From the NCBI GenBank assembly GCA_022709425.1, contig JAKLIW010000002.1, positions 1-64,000 on the forward strand: a stretch of 64,000 bases of DNA, read 5' to 3'. Source of the DNA: a bacterium (GTDB taxonomy: Bacteria > UBP6 > UBA1177 > JAKLFG01). Positions 1-9,836 of this stretch are shown here, piece by piece. The notes under the pieces were generated by a model. The model did not search any database, was not told the origin of the DNA, and was given only the letters and a program-made list of their open reading frames with translations. The number at the start of each line of letters is the position of its first letter. Position 1 is the first letter of the stretch. The position numbers and the translations under genes were made by a program.

Positions 1-1325
1 CGCAGCACGCGCTTATCGAGCGTCACGGCAGGGGAGGCACCCTGGCGATAGGGCCGGCGGGTGAGAACCTGGTGAAATACGCGGCGATCGTTTCCCAGGA
101 ACGGCTGCATGGCCGCACCGGGATGGGCGCCGTGATGGGAAGCAAAAAGATAAAGGCCTTCGTCATATCGGGGGAACGGTCGATACCGGTCGAGGATAAG
201 AAAAGATACCGCGACCTCTATGACCAGATCTTCAAGGCGGCGGTCGAATCGCCGGTCATGAAGAAATACCACGACCTCGGCACCGCCGGGAACGTGAGGA
301 CGATGCAGGGGCTCAAGGCGATGCCGACGCGCAACCTGCAGAGCGGCACCTTCGAGCATGCCGAGGCGATATCGGGTGAATCGCTCGCCGCGAAGTATCT
401 CGGCCGCCGGCTGGCGTGCGCACACTGTCCGGTCGGCTGCATCCATATCGCGGCGGTCCGTGAGCCTTACGAGAACGAACAGTATTTCTATAAGACCACA
501 ATGGTCGGCTACGATTGGGAGCTCATTTACGCGCTGGGCTCGATGCTCGGCATCGGCGATCCCGACGGGATGTTCCTTCTCATAGACGAGGTCGAGAAGG
601 TCGGCGTCGATTCGATGTCGGCGGGCGTCTGCCTCGCCTGGGCCACCGAGGCGCAGGAGAAAGGGATCATTTCCGAGAAGGAAACGCTCGGACTCAAGTT
701 GGCGTGGGGTGATTGGAAGACCTACATCAAGGCGGTCGAGCACCTGGTGAACCAGCCGAACGATTTCTATACGGCGCTTGCAAAAGGTGCGGCCCACGCA
801 GCCTCGGTCTATGGCGGGGCCGATTACGCGCTTGCCTTCGGCGGCAACGAGATGCCGGGCTATCCGACCGGGCCGGCGAGTTATCTCGGGTTCTTACTCG
901 GAACGCGTCACAGCCACCTTGACAACGCCGGCTACAGCCTCGACCAGAACATGATAAAGAACGGCACGAAGATGACCCCGCCGCAGATCGTCGACGAACT
1001 CATGAAAGAGGAGTTCTGGCGGCAGATACTTACCAGCCTCTGCATCTGCCTGTTCGCCCGGGGCGTTTACACTCCGGAGGTGGTGCGCGAATCGCTCGCG
1101 GTGGCCGGCTATTCCTTCACCGACGCGGAGATACTGGCGCTCGGCCGTTCCATCTATCGCGACAAGTATGCCTTCAAATTGAAGCACGGGTTCAACTTCG
1201 ACACCATCGCCAAGCCGGGCCGCATCTTCGAGGCGGTCGCCCCGACCGGTCCTTTCGACCGCGCCTTTATCGACGAGGGGCTTGCCTACGCGAAAAAGAA
1301 GATAGGGGAACTTATCGCCGAATGA
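1..1325 (+). CDS. aldehyde:ferredoxin oxidoreductase family protein (5' partial)
   Basis: C-terminal ~440 residues of a tungsten/molybdopterin aldehyde:ferredoxin oxidoreductase, which oxidises aldehydes to acids with ferredoxin as acceptor. The open frame runs in from the window edge: codons from position 3 read ..AIGPAGENLVKYAAI.., a family motif, so a GTG at 72 is internal and not the start. It is followed by GRTGMGAVMGSKK, another family signature. The 4Fe-4S ligands are visible as CAHCPVGC (near 417-440) with a later SLCICLF segment (about 1038-1058) that probably supplies the fourth Cys. Family members are about 600 residues, so roughly a quarter is missing upstream. It converges on the phosphate transporter gene with only 10 bp between stop codons. 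The exact substrate cannot be read from the sequence; the gene suggests anaerobic metabolism. Confidence 0.93.
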   Translation, partial: QHALIERHGRGGTLAIGPAGENLVKYAAIVSQERLHGRTGMGAVMGSKKIKAFVISGERSIPVEDKKRYRDLYDQIFKAAVESPVMKKYHDLGTAGNVRTMQGLKAMPTRNLQSGTFEHAEAISGESLAAKYLGRRLACAHCPVGCIHIAAVREPYENEQYFYKTTMVGYDWELIYALGSMLGIGDPDGMFLLIDEVEKVGVDSMSAGVCLAWATEAQEKGIISEKETLGLKLAWGDWKTYIKAVEHLVNQPNDFYTALAKGAAHAASVYGGADYALAFGGNEMPGYPTGPASYLGFLLGTRHSHLDNAGYSLDQNMIKNGTKMTPPQIVDELMKEEFWRQILTSLCICLFARGVYTPEVVRESLAVAGYSFTDAEILALGRSIYRDKYAFKLKHGFNFDTIAKPGRIFEAVAPTGPFDRAFIDEGLAYAKKKIGELIAE

Positions 1326-1338
1326 CCGGTCCCGGTCA
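1323..1338. terminator. palindrome joining two convergent stop codons
   Basis: TGACCG-GTCC-CGGTCA is a perfect 6-bp stem (7 bp if the loop closes further). Its two ends are the TGA stop of the oxidoreductase (1323-1325) and the TGA stop of the converging PiT gene (1336-1338). There is no U-tract on either strand, so termination function is only possible, not shown. Confidence 0.3.
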
Positions 1339-2355
1339 GAGTAACAGCCGGATAGCGTAGTACGACAGGGCGGCGCAGGCGCCCGATGCCGGGATGGTCA
1401 GTATCCACGCCCAGATGATCTTGCGTGCCGTCATCCAGCGGACCGTCGATGCGTGTTCGACGGTGCCGACCCCCATGATGGAGCCGGCGATGACATGGGT
1501 GGTCGATACCGGGATGCCGAACTGGGCGGTCCCGAAGAGCACCAGCGCCGACGAGGTCTCGGCGCAGAAACCCTCCATGGCCTTTATCTTGGTGATACGC
1601 GTTCCCATTGTTCTGACGATGCGCCATCCGCCGAACATCGTGCCGATCGATATCGCGACATAACACGACAGAATGATCCAGTGGTCTATCTCGTAGTTCT
1701 GTTTCATCCCGGCGGCGATGAGCGCCATGGTGATGATGCCCATCGTCTTCTGGGCGTCGTTGGTGCCGTGACTGACGCTGTAGGCGGCGGCCGATATGAG
1801 CTGGAGCCGCTTGAAGATGCCGGCCGCCTTGACTGGATGGGCCTTCCGGAAGAGATTCATGACGAGGATGGTGAAGAGCACCGCGGCGACCATGCCCAGA
1901 AGCGGCGCTATGATGATGAATGAGACGATCTTGATGACCCCGGCGCCCACCACGACCTGTGTCCCGGCGGCGGCGATAGCGCCGCCCAGCAAGCCGCCGA
2001 TGAGGGCGTGCGAACTGGAGGTGGGTAGTCCCCACAGCCACGTGAGGACATCCCAGAGCGCCGCGCCGATGAGGGCGGCGAGGATGACCATGAGCGAGGT
2101 CGCCGCGTCGTATTCTTTGATGATCATACCGATGTTGACCACATCCTTGCCGATGGTCTTGGCGACCGCGGTCCCCAGCGTAAAATAGCCGAAGAAGTTG
2201 GCGAACCCGGCGAGCAGTACCGCCTGCAAGGGAGTCAAGGTTTTGGTGATGACGACCGTCGCGATGGCGTTGGCGGCGTCGTGGAATCCGTTGAGGAAGT
2301 CGAAAATGAGAGCGATCACGACGATAATGACGACGAGCAGGAATATGTGTTCCAT
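1336..2355 (-). CDS. PiT-family inorganic phosphate transporter
   Basis: 339 residues, almost entirely hydrophobic helices, belonging to the PiT family of cation-coupled low-affinity phosphate permeases of the inner membrane. Both internally duplicated signature segments are present: FLNGFHDAANAIATVV near residues 20-36 and SVSHGTNDAQKTMGI near 194-208. Length fits the short bacterial form without a long cytoplasmic insert. ATG at 2355 is preceded by AAGGG and lies 4 bp after the stop of the upstream DUF47 gene, so the two form an operon, the usual arrangement for this transporter and its regulator. Metal-phosphate specificity and direction of control cannot be told from sequence. Confidence 0.93.
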   Translation of the reverse strand: MEHIFLLVVIIVVIALIFDFLNGFHDAANAIATVVITKTLTPLQAVLLAGFANFFGYFTLGTAVAKTIGKDVVNIGMIIKEYDAATSLMVILAALIGAALWDVLTWLWGLPTSSSHALIGGLLGGAIAAAGTQVVVGAGVIKIVSFIIIAPLLGMVAAVLFTILVMNLFRKAHPVKAAGIFKRLQLISAAAYSVSHGTNDAQKTMGIITMALIAAGMKQNYEIDHWIILSCYVAISIGTMFGGWRIVRTMGTRITKIKAMEGFCAETSSALVLFGTAQFGIPVSTTHVIAGSIMGVGTVEHASTVRWMTARKIIWAWILTIPASGACAALSYYAIRLLL

Positions 2356-2359
2356 GCCC

Positions 2360-3004
2360 TTACCCCAGCTTCACGATGATGCCGCGGATGGTCTTGGCGA
2401 TATAGTCGACGCAATCGGTCAGGTTCTCGAGATGTTCGTAGACCTCCTTGAATTTGATTATCTCGACCGCGTTGGTGTTGTTGTTGAACAGATCGGCCAT
2501 GCTGATGTGGAAGAGGTAGTCGGCCTTGTTCTCGTACTGATGGATCTTCGCGACCGTTTCGTCGACGTTTCCCTTTGCCCGGAAGAGCCCCATAAGGGTC
2601 CGCAGTTCTTTGCACATGTCGACGATGATGTCGGCGAAATGGATGACATGGGCCGGCGTTTTCCGGATATTGTACATGTCGATCTTGTTGACCGAACTGT
2701 TGAGGATGTCGAGCGCCCGGTCGATATTGACCGCCATCGCATGGATGTCCTCGCGGTCGAAGGGGGTGATGAAGGTCTGCGAAAGGTCGTCGATGATCTT
2801 ATGCTCGACCGTATCGCCCTTTGTTTCCAGTTCTTTTATCTCGCCGATTTTCTGTTTGATCTCGTGTTCGGGCATTTTCTCGAGATGGGTCATCAGATCG
2901 TGAAAGACCAGCGCCGCCTTGATGAGGATATCGGCCTGCTCCTCAAAATGATCGTAGAACTTCGTTTCGCGCGGCAACAGAAGATCGAGAATGTTAAACT
3001 TCAT
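2360..3004 (-). CDS. DUF47 (PhoU-like) protein, PiT partner
   Basis: 214-residue, highly charged helical protein of the DUF47/TIGR00153 family (distant PhoU relatives), found beside pit genes and thought to modulate phosphate uptake. Acidic/His metal-ligand-type segments such as DTVEHKIIDDL and RALDILNSSVNKID are visible. A GTG at 3007 is directly followed by ATG at 3004; GGAG lies 7 nt before the ATG and only 4 nt before the GTG, so I prefer 3004. The downstream PiT gene begins 4 bp after the stop. The 110-bp gap upstream, to the end of the tamA-like gene, is AT-rich and may carry the promoter, but I see no convincing -35/-10 pair. Confidence 0.88.
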   Translation of the reverse strand: MKFNILDLLLPRETKFYDHFEEQADILIKAALVFHDLMTHLEKMPEHEIKQKIGEIKELETKGDTVEHKIIDDLSQTFITPFDREDIHAMAVNIDRALDILNSSVNKIDMYNIRKTPAHVIHFADIIVDMCKELRTLMGLFRAKGNVDETVAKIHQYENKADYLFHISMADLFNNNTNAVEIIKFKEVYEHLENLTDCVDYIAKTIRGIIVKLG

Positions 3005-3116
3005 CACGGCACTCCGTTCGTTAAAAAACAGTCATTAGCCGATTTGTTTGATACAACGATATTGTTAGGTTTCCGTTAAAACAACGGTAGTTTTTCGTAA
3101 GGCTCTGTTTCTGTTT

Positions 3117-6068
3117 TCAGAACGATGATATGAAAAAGTGGAAACTCCAGAGGTCCTCTTTGTAATCGAGGTTCCGATCCTCTTTCGGAAAAAGGTTCAC
3201 CCCCGCCTGCAGATTAATGGAGCCGATGGGCGAGGCGAACATGATGCCGCCGCCGGTGCCGTACCGCAGGAGGTCGCCCTGACCGATGTTCTCGATCCGT
3301 TCCCAGAGGTTGCCCGCATCGAAGAAGGTGACGATAAAGAGGCGATCTTGCACCTTGAAACGGATCTCGTTGCGCAGGAAGAGATAGTATTTCCCGTCCC
3401 GTTCGCCGTCATCGTTGTCGGCGGGGATAATGGAGTTCTGGGCGAAGCCGCGCACCGAGGTCGAACCGCCGAGCTTGAGGGTGTCTTCGGCGGTCAGTTC
3501 GCCCGAATGATGTAAGAGCGCGGCGTATTTGAGATACGAATGCCATACCAGCGTGTCGCGCGGCACATAATCGCCCGATGCGGTCTGGCGGTACTGGAGC
3601 GGCAGGTAGACCGACGCGTAATTTTCCAGAAGCGTGTATTTGGTATCGTCGCCGGCGAGCGAGGCGACATTGCGCGCCCGAAGTCCGATCTTGAAACCGC
3701 GATCGGGGCTTACCGGGCTGTTGCGGTAGTCGGCCCACCCTTCGATCTCGGGACTCAGAAGATAGCGGGTTGAATGTTCAAAGGCGACGGTAGCGGCCTG
3801 CGTCGCTTGGTCGAATATCTCTTGGTATTCCTCCTCATCCTGCCGCGAAAGTTCGGTATTGAGCGCGAGGAAGAAATGATCGCCGAATCGTTTGTAGAAA
3901 CTTACCATCATGCCGTTCTTGTCGAGCAGATAGGGCAGACCGCTCGATGAGCGCGAATCATGGATGTGGAACACCTCGGTTTGCATGGCGAGGGCAAAGG
4001 GGAGGAAATAGAGATCGGGGACGATGATGGCGCCGTTCACCGTCCGATCAAATCGTTCAAAGAACGAAAGATCGTGAAGGAAATAATCCTCAAAGGCGCT
4101 GTTCATGAACCACGGTATCTTGTGGGCGAACTTGTAACTGAGACGGAGCGTGAAGACGCGACCGAGGACGTTCTTGTATTCGAACGCGCCGAACAGCCGG
4201 CCTCCTTCGTCGGTGGCCACTCCTGCGCCGATGTCGATACGGAAGCGCCACGCCTCGCTGATGGTGATGACGATATCCTTGACGCTGTTGGGCGCCTCTT
4301 CGTCGATGAGCGCTATTTCGGCCGCGTCGAAGGCGCCGGTGGTCAGGATGTTCTGGCGCGCGTCGTGCAACAGTCCGGTGGTCAATCGCGTGCCGGGATC
4401 GAAGCGGACGATGCTGCGCACCACCGGTTCGGCGGTTACCGCGTTGCCGCTCACCACCAGTTCGCCCGCGGTGACGGGGAAAAGGTCCTCGGCGCGGAAG
4501 ATCACGCGGATATTCGTGTCGTTGACCGAACGGTCATCCCGGATGCGGGCAAAGAGATAGCCGCGTTCCCGCAGTAGCGCGTTCAGTCGGGTCACCGCGT
4601 CGTCGACCAGCGTTGGGGTGAAGGGGATGTTCGCGGCCAGATCGAGTTCCGAGAAAAGCTCCTCGTCGAGCGTCGCATCGCCGGTGTCAACGCCGACCCA
4701 GGTGAGCATCGAGCGGGGCCCTTCGGCTATTTCGACGCTCAAATAGAGTAGGTCGCCGTCGCGGACTATCGCGGCGCGGGAGACCTGCGCCGCCAGACAG
4801 CCGTGCGCCGCGTAGAGCGCCTCGATATGCCGTGCGATGTCTTCTATGTACGCCGAGGGTACGGCGTAGCGCGCCTCGGGCAGGACGGCGCGATCCTTGT
4901 TGGTGCGGGCTACCGTGGTAGAACGAGTCCCGTCGGTGTCGCGATACCCGCCGCCGATGATGGTGCGGTCGAGCGTCGTGGGGGGAAATTCTTCGAGTTC
5001 CAACCGCGTCTCGACATATTCGAATATCCGTTCTTTGAGCTCTTCAGGGTCTTCCGCCGCCACGCCGCTGAAGACCACGCCGTCGAGGAATCGCCGTTCC
5101 TTTTCGGCGATGGTCACGGTGATGGATATCTCCTCCTGTTTTCCCTTTTTCATGCGTTTGGTCGCGGCGGTGACCGCCGCGTCGGGGAATCCGGCCGCCT
5201 GATAGAACAGCGTCAGTCGCGCGGTGACTGCTTCGGTATTGTGTTGCCAGTTTTCGATGGGGTTTATCAGGGCGCGGAGCGTCGATCCGGAGAAGGCGAC
5301 CGCGCCGCTGAAGGCCAGTTCGTAGCGCGGCCCACGGTTGACCGTCAATAGGACGGTGCCGTCGGGATTGAGTTGATGGCGCACCGCGGCGTCGAGATGT
5401 CCCCGGTCGCGGTAGTAGCGTTCGACGCGGTCATCCATGTCGCGGACCCGTTCATCGGTGAGCGGCGCGAACGCGTTGGCGAGCGACAGTTCGTTCTCGA
5501 GTTCCCGTTTTTCCGAAGGAAGCGCCTGGCCGACGAGTTTTACCGACCGTACCTGGCGTCGTTCCCCTTCGCGTATCGATATCGCCAGATCGACCTCCGA
5601 GAGCGAATCCTTCTTCACCTCGATGCTCACCTGCGCATCGGCGTAGCCTTCGCTGCGGTAGGCGAAGAGTATCTCCTCGCGGATCCGCTCAAGACTCGAT
5701 TCGTAGAAAGGAGAAAAGCGCCGCAGGCCGCCGGCGAGTTTGACGCGGTTGTCCGAAAGCCCGCCGTTGCCGTGTATCTCGATATCGTCGATGAACAGAA
5801 GCGGCCGCGCCGTCACGGTGAGGAGCGCCGTTTCGGAGGTCGATCCCGCCGCCAGCGATACCACGATCTGTTCGAAGCGACCGGTGGCGTAGAGGAGGCG
5901 GACCGTCCGTCGCACGCTTTTCTGCGACAGCGGCGCGCCCGTTTCTATCTTGATCAGGCGGCGGTAATCGTCGAAGGGCAGATCGCTTTTCCACTGGACC
6001 CGTTCGACGGTCATGCCGCACAGAGAGAGCGTCACGAGCGACAGGAGGAGGAGCGTCACGATCCGCAT
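3117..6068 (-). CDS. tamA: BamA/TamA-family outer membrane protein
   Basis: 983 residues: N-terminal signal-like segment (1-18), a long periplasmic region with repeated POTRA-like folds (about 20-600), then a 16-strand-type surface-antigen (Omp85) barrel. The barrel's conserved lid motif is visible as GGSTSVRGF (about residues 855-863) and the chain ends in Phe, the usual C-terminal signal for BAM insertion. Adjacent to a tamB-like gene with a 4-bp gap, so TamA is the best call. It is much longer than enteric TamA (~580), so the POTRA region is expanded. A polar, low-complexity stretch (about residues 370-405, rich in Thr, Arg and Asp) interrupts it and looks like an insertion. BamA itself is an alternative; the tamB linkage argues against. 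Confidence 0.85.
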   Translation of the reverse strand: MRIVTLLLLSLVTLSLCGMTVERVQWKSDLPFDDYRRLIKIETGAPLSQKSVRRTVRLLYATGRFEQIVVSLAAGSTSETALLTVTARPLLFIDDIEIHGNGGLSDNRVKLAGGLRRFSPFYESSLERIREEILFAYRSEGYADAQVSIEVKKDSLSEVDLAISIREGERRQVRSVKLVGQALPSEKRELENELSLANAFAPLTDERVRDMDDRVERYYRDRGHLDAAVRHQLNPDGTVLLTVNRGPRYELAFSGAVAFSGSTLRALINPIENWQHNTEAVTARLTLFYQAAGFPDAAVTAATKRMKKGKQEEISITVTIAEKERRFLDGVVFSGVAAEDPEELKERIFEYVETRLELEEFPPTTLDRTIIGGGYRDTDGTRSTTVARTNKDRAVLPEARYAVPSAYIEDIARHIEALYAAHGCLAAQVSRAAIVRDGDLLYLSVEIAEGPRSMLTWVGVDTGDATLDEELFSELDLAANIPFTPTLVDDAVTRLNALLRERGYLFARIRDDRSVNDTNIRVIFRAEDLFPVTAGELVVSGNAVTAEPVVRSIVRFDPGTRLTTGLLHDARQNILTTGAFDAAEIALIDEEAPNSVKDIVITISEAWRFRIDIGAGVATDEGGRLFGAFEYKNVLGRVFTLRLSYKFAHKIPWFMNSAFEDYFLHDLSFFERFDRTVNGAIIVPDLYFLPFALAMQTEVFHIHDSRSSSGLPYLLDKNGMMVSFYKRFGDHFFLALNTELSRQDEEEYQEIFDQATQAATVAFEHSTRYLLSPEIEGWADYRNSPVSPDRGFKIGLRARNVASLAGDDTKYTLLENYASVYLPLQYRQTASGDYVPRDTLVWHSYLKYAALLHHSGELTAEDTLKLGGSTSVRGFAQNSIIPADNDDGERDGKYYLFLRNEIRFKVQDRLFIVTFFDAGNLWERIENIGQGDLLRYGTGGGIMFASPIGSINLQAGVNLFPKEDRNLDYKEDLWSFHFFISSF

Positions 6069-6072
6069 CGCG

Positions 6073-9000
6073 TCACTCGAAGAGATAGTTGAGGATGAAG
6101 TTCACGCCGACGCCCCCGTAGGTCGTCTCGAGTTTGTTCTTGTATTTCCAGTCAAGCGACAGGTCGAAGTTGGATCCGCGGTACGACAGACCGATCATCT
6201 GGTCGGCCGGATCGGCCGGATTCGATTCGATCGACATAACTAGGAATGGATAGATCTCCTTGACGGCGATTATCTTGAGCACCGTCTTGTAGTCTATCTC
6301 GCTGTATTTGGGTGTCAGTTCGAAACGCGCCAGCTGGAAGTTCTTCTTGACTTCGTCCGATATCCCCATGATGTCGGTCACCGCCACCAGCGCCAGATTC
6401 TCGACACCCGGCTGGGTCGGGTCGAAGAAATCGCCCCACAACAGGAGCGAGTAGGCCTGCGTCTCCTCAAGTTGCGGCATCGACGAAAGGCGTATCGCGA
6501 GGTCCTCGGGATAGCCGGATACGCCCAGAACGAGTTTGTACTCGGTCTCCTTGGAGCGGGCGTAGACGCGGGTCGTTCCCTGTATGTCGAGATAGGGGCG
6601 GATCCGTTCCTCGGTCTCGACCGTCACCAAGCCGCGGTCGAGCGTAAAACGGTTCTGCTTGAAGGTCAGTTCGCCGGCGTTCAACTGCAACGAACCGCTA
6701 AGGGCGGGACGCCGGTAACTTCCGGTGAGCCGCATATCGAAGGCGAGATCGGCCTTGAGGATGTTGTTCATGATCCGCAACGCATTGCGGCCGGTCAGGT
6801 GAAGGTTGAATCGCGGGTCGCTGAAAGGTCCGTCTTCCGCACCGGCGGCACCCTTATCGGGGTCGCGCGCTTTGCCGAGCAGTTTCACCAGCTCGTTGTC
6901 GAGCGATAGATCGTCGCGGTAGGTGATGTTCTTTATCTCGATATCGCCGCTTATCGACGGGCTTTCCCCCGCCGTCAGGACGATGTCGAGGTAGGAGGAG
7001 AAGGCGAACGGGCCGATATAGCGTTGGCGCGCCGCCGCGTTGGTGATGGAAAGCCCGATCTGGCCGGTGGTGGTCGGCGTCAGTGCGCCGGAACCTTTCA
7101 CTTCGAGTTTGCCGCCGCCGATAAGGCCGGAAAGCGACTCTATCTTCCATGCGCCGCCGGTGAAGGAGAGCGATCCGTCGAGCTTCGCGACCGGCAGATC
7201 GTAAGGGGCGAGCGTGAAGCCGAGATTGCGCACCATGAGCGATCCCGAGAGCGCGTCGTCCTCCAGCCGGAGATTGAACGCGGCGTTCCCCGCAACATCG
7301 GTGAACAGTTTCGCGCCGACGAAGGAATCGAGTACCGCCGGAAAGAGCGTGCCGACCGCTTCGATGTAGGGTTTGCCGGCCCGGAGTTCGCCGCGCACCA
7401 CGCCGTTGAGTGTCTCGCCGTCGAAGGCCACCTGTTCGATCGTCAGCTTCTCCCAGCGTCCTTTTAGGTGGAACGGCTGGGCGTTCCGCGCGAACAGCCC
7501 TCTTTTCTCTATCATCAGCTTGCCGATGCGGGCGTCGAGTTCACCGTCGGTCCACTTCGCGTCGAACGAGGTCTTGAAGAAAAGATCCCCTTTCTTATGC
7601 ACGAATTCCTGTACCTTGATATTGGCCGTAAGCGTCGACGGATCGAGTCCCTGCATCTCGCCGCGGAAACTGGCCGCTTCGCCGAGGTTGCCCGCTGCGG
7701 TGAACTGCCCGGTGCCCAGATCATAGGCGGCGGCGACGGAGAAGTTCCCCATCACCACCTCCTGATACTGCACCCGGCCGAGAAACGCCTCGGCGGCGAA
7801 CTTCGGCGCGGTGAGGGGACCGGTCACGGTGATAAGGGCGCGTGGCGCGATGAAGGAGGTGTCGTCGAGGAACGCAAAGTCCTTGCGGAAGAAGGCGTCG
7901 AGCGTTGCCTGCGCGTCGAGCGTGAAGGTGCGGCGGTCCATCGTTCCCGACAGGGCGAGCGAACTGTCGCCGATCATGATCGCCCCCTTCGCGATGCGCA
8001 GGAGGTCCTTCTCGTCCACGAACGAAAAAGTGACCCGGTCGGCGACCGGCAGGTCGTTGAACCGCACCTTGTCGGCCTGCGCCTTGCCGGTAAGTGAGGT
8101 GAGCCGCCCCGCGTACCGTCCCTCGGCGGTGAAGGCGAACCTGCCGTCCATGTCGGGCAGTTTGCGCCGCAGGACCGCGCCGACATCCTTCAGGTCGCCG
8201 CTCATGTTGTTGAAGAGGAAGGAAATATCGGTCGGGGTCTTGTTGAAATCGAGCGCCACCCGCGATCCCTCGGTGTGTACCGAACGATAGTCGATGCGGT
8301 TTCCGAGGAACGACAGGACGAAATCCTTGAGCTCCACGGTCAGGTCGCAATCGCCCGCCTCGAAACCCTGCACGGCGCACTCTTTTCCCTTGAAATGGCC
8401 CACGATGCGGGGGTTCCGGTAAAAGGAGGTGATGGCGACATCAATAGCGCCGCGACCCTCTGCGGGTAGCTCGACGATCCGGTCGATCCGCGCGAGATCA
8501 ACCCACGAATGGGGTCGGACGATGATCCGAAATTTCTTATAGTCGTCGAGATCGAACCAGCTGTCGTGCAGGAACAGGTGAGTCGTATCGTCGCGGACCG
8601 TCACCTCCGCCTCGTCGAGCGTGATGCGATCAGGGCGTATCTCGCCGCGGCCGACGACCTGATAGGTGTCGGCCAGATCGAGTATCGAGAGCGTCCCATC
8701 GTCGTGTACCGCGAAATCGCGCGCCGTCAATTGCGGGCGGTACTGGGCTACGAGCGTGTCGAACGAGAAATCGTAGTCGATGTTCCCCGATATCCACATA
8801 TCGACCCAACACGAAACGTCGAAACGGTTGAGCGTATCTTTGAAGTCGAGATCCCACAGCGTTATACTGCCGCGCAGCATCGCCTCGCGCCAGTTCATCA
8901 CGCCGCCCAGCGACAGGAACGGCTTGTCGCCGTTGAAGAGCACCAGCTGGTCGATGATGAGTCCGCGCGGATCGGCGGTGAGATGGGCCGCGACATCCCA

Positions 9001-9816
9001 GATGCGGAACTCGTCGTTCCACCCGAACCCGGTGCCGCGGATATCGGCCGCTATCTGCGGGGCGCCGCCGAAGAGCGTGCCGGTGATGTCGGCGACGATC
9101 TCGCCCGACGCCGGACGGTCATCGAGCCGTTCCACGATCTGGTCGAGCCGCACGACCGCTCTGCCGGTGAATCCGGCGGGGGTCGCCGCGCCCGAGAGCT
9201 CGAACCCGGTCCCGGAGCCTTTGAGTGACAGGACGGCATAGTCGCGTCCTTTGGCGCGGAACGACAGCGTGGCGGTCGACAGGACCGCGGCGCGCAGACC
9301 CTTCTGGGTGTAAACCGCCTCGGGTATCGTGAAGGTGTAGAGCCCGTCGCCTTTGAGCGACATATCGCTCAGCTTCAGTTCCCGTTCCGGCAGCGACAGC
9401 GTTATCGAGAGATGGTCGATGGCCACCTGTTCCAGCGGGAAGTAGGGAAGTTCGGGGCCGAAGAGCGGTTCGTCCGAATCGCCCATGAGTGCGTCAAGAT
9501 CGACTATCGTCAACTGTCCCTTGCCGACCGCGAGCCGCGGCACGACCGCCGCGATATCGAACGGCCCCTCGCGCCGCGCCCACGCCGAAACGGTCAGGTT
9601 CTCGGCGTCGAACCGGAAGACGCCCGGCTGTTCGATAGAGAGGGTCGGTATGGAGAGGCAGGCGATCCCGCAGATGCCGCTCTTCCCCATCTCCACGCGG
9701 ATATCGTACTGTATCTCAAGATAGCCGCGCAGGAGCGGATAGAACGAAAAGCGGAGAATAAAGAGGGATGCGAGCAGAAAGAGTAAAATTACTGAGAGGA
9801 ACCGTACTCTTTGCAC
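6073..9816 (-). CDS. tamB: TamB-like translocation/assembly protein (AsmA-like, DUF490)
   Basis: 1247 residues: one N-terminal membrane anchor (about 8-27) followed by a very long periplasmic region of amphipathic beta strands, the beta-taco architecture of TamB, and the C-terminal DUF490 domain (about 930-1247), which includes LNAGELTFKQNRFTLDRG and a terminal segment ending in ..NYLFE. TamB proteins span the periplasm and work with TamA in outer-membrane protein insertion and phospholipid transport. It is the upstream gene of the tamB-tamA pair (order tamB then tamA in transcription). Its ATG lies only 20 bp past the 3' end of a tRNA-Gly in the same orientation, so co-transcription with the tRNA is possible. 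Length is close to E. coli TamB (1259). Confidence 0.88.
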   Translation of the reverse strand: MQRVRFLSVILLFLLASLFILRFSFYPLLRGYLEIQYDIRVEMGKSGICGIACLSIPTLSIEQPGVFRFDAENLTVSAWARREGPFDIAAVVPRLAVGKGQLTIVDLDALMGDSDEPLFGPELPYFPLEQVAIDHLSITLSLPERELKLSDMSLKGDGLYTFTIPEAVYTQKGLRAAVLSTATLSFRAKGRDYAVLSLKGSGTGFELSGAATPAGFTGRAVVRLDQIVERLDDRPASGEIVADITGTLFGGAPQIAADIRGTGFGWNDEFRIWDVAAHLTADPRGLIIDQLVLFNGDKPFLSLGGVMNWREAMLRGSITLWDLDFKDTLNRFDVSCWVDMWISGNIDYDFSFDTLVAQYRPQLTARDFAVHDDGTLSILDLADTYQVVGRGEIRPDRITLDEAEVTVRDDTTHLFLHDSWFDLDDYKKFRIIVRPHSWVDLARIDRIVELPAEGRGAIDVAITSFYRNPRIVGHFKGKECAVQGFEAGDCDLTVELKDFVLSFLGNRIDYRSVHTEGSRVALDFNKTPTDISFLFNNMSGDLKDVGAVLRRKLPDMDGRFAFTAEGRYAGRLTSLTGKAQADKVRFNDLPVADRVTFSFVDEKDLLRIAKGAIMIGDSSLALSGTMDRRTFTLDAQATLDAFFRKDFAFLDDTSFIAPRALITVTGPLTAPKFAAEAFLGRVQYQEVVMGNFSVAAAYDLGTGQFTAAGNLGEAASFRGEMQGLDPSTLTANIKVQEFVHKKGDLFFKTSFDAKWTDGELDARIGKLMIEKRGLFARNAQPFHLKGRWEKLTIEQVAFDGETLNGVVRGELRAGKPYIEAVGTLFPAVLDSFVGAKLFTDVAGNAAFNLRLEDDALSGSLMVRNLGFTLAPYDLPVAKLDGSLSFTGGAWKIESLSGLIGGGKLEVKGSGALTPTTTGQIGLSITNAAARQRYIGPFAFSSYLDIVLTAGESPSISGDIEIKNITYRDDLSLDNELVKLLGKARDPDKGAAGAEDGPFSDPRFNLHLTGRNALRIMNNILKADLAFDMRLTGSYRRPALSGSLQLNAGELTFKQNRFTLDRGLVTVETEERIRPYLDIQGTTRVYARSKETEYKLVLGVSGYPEDLAIRLSSMPQLEETQAYSLLLWGDFFDPTQPGVENLALVAVTDIMGISDEVKKNFQLARFELTPKYSEIDYKTVLKIIAVKEIYPFLVMSIESNPADPADQMIGLSYRGSNFDLSLDWKYKNKLETTYGGVGVNFILNYLFE

Positions 9817-9836
9817 ATCACTAGGCCAAAAAAGTT

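Noticed and set aside
72-1325. GTG at 72 as the start of a 417-residue protein
   Set aside because: The frame continues upstream to the window edge with conserved oxidoreductase sequence (AIGPAGENLV), so the start is outside the window.
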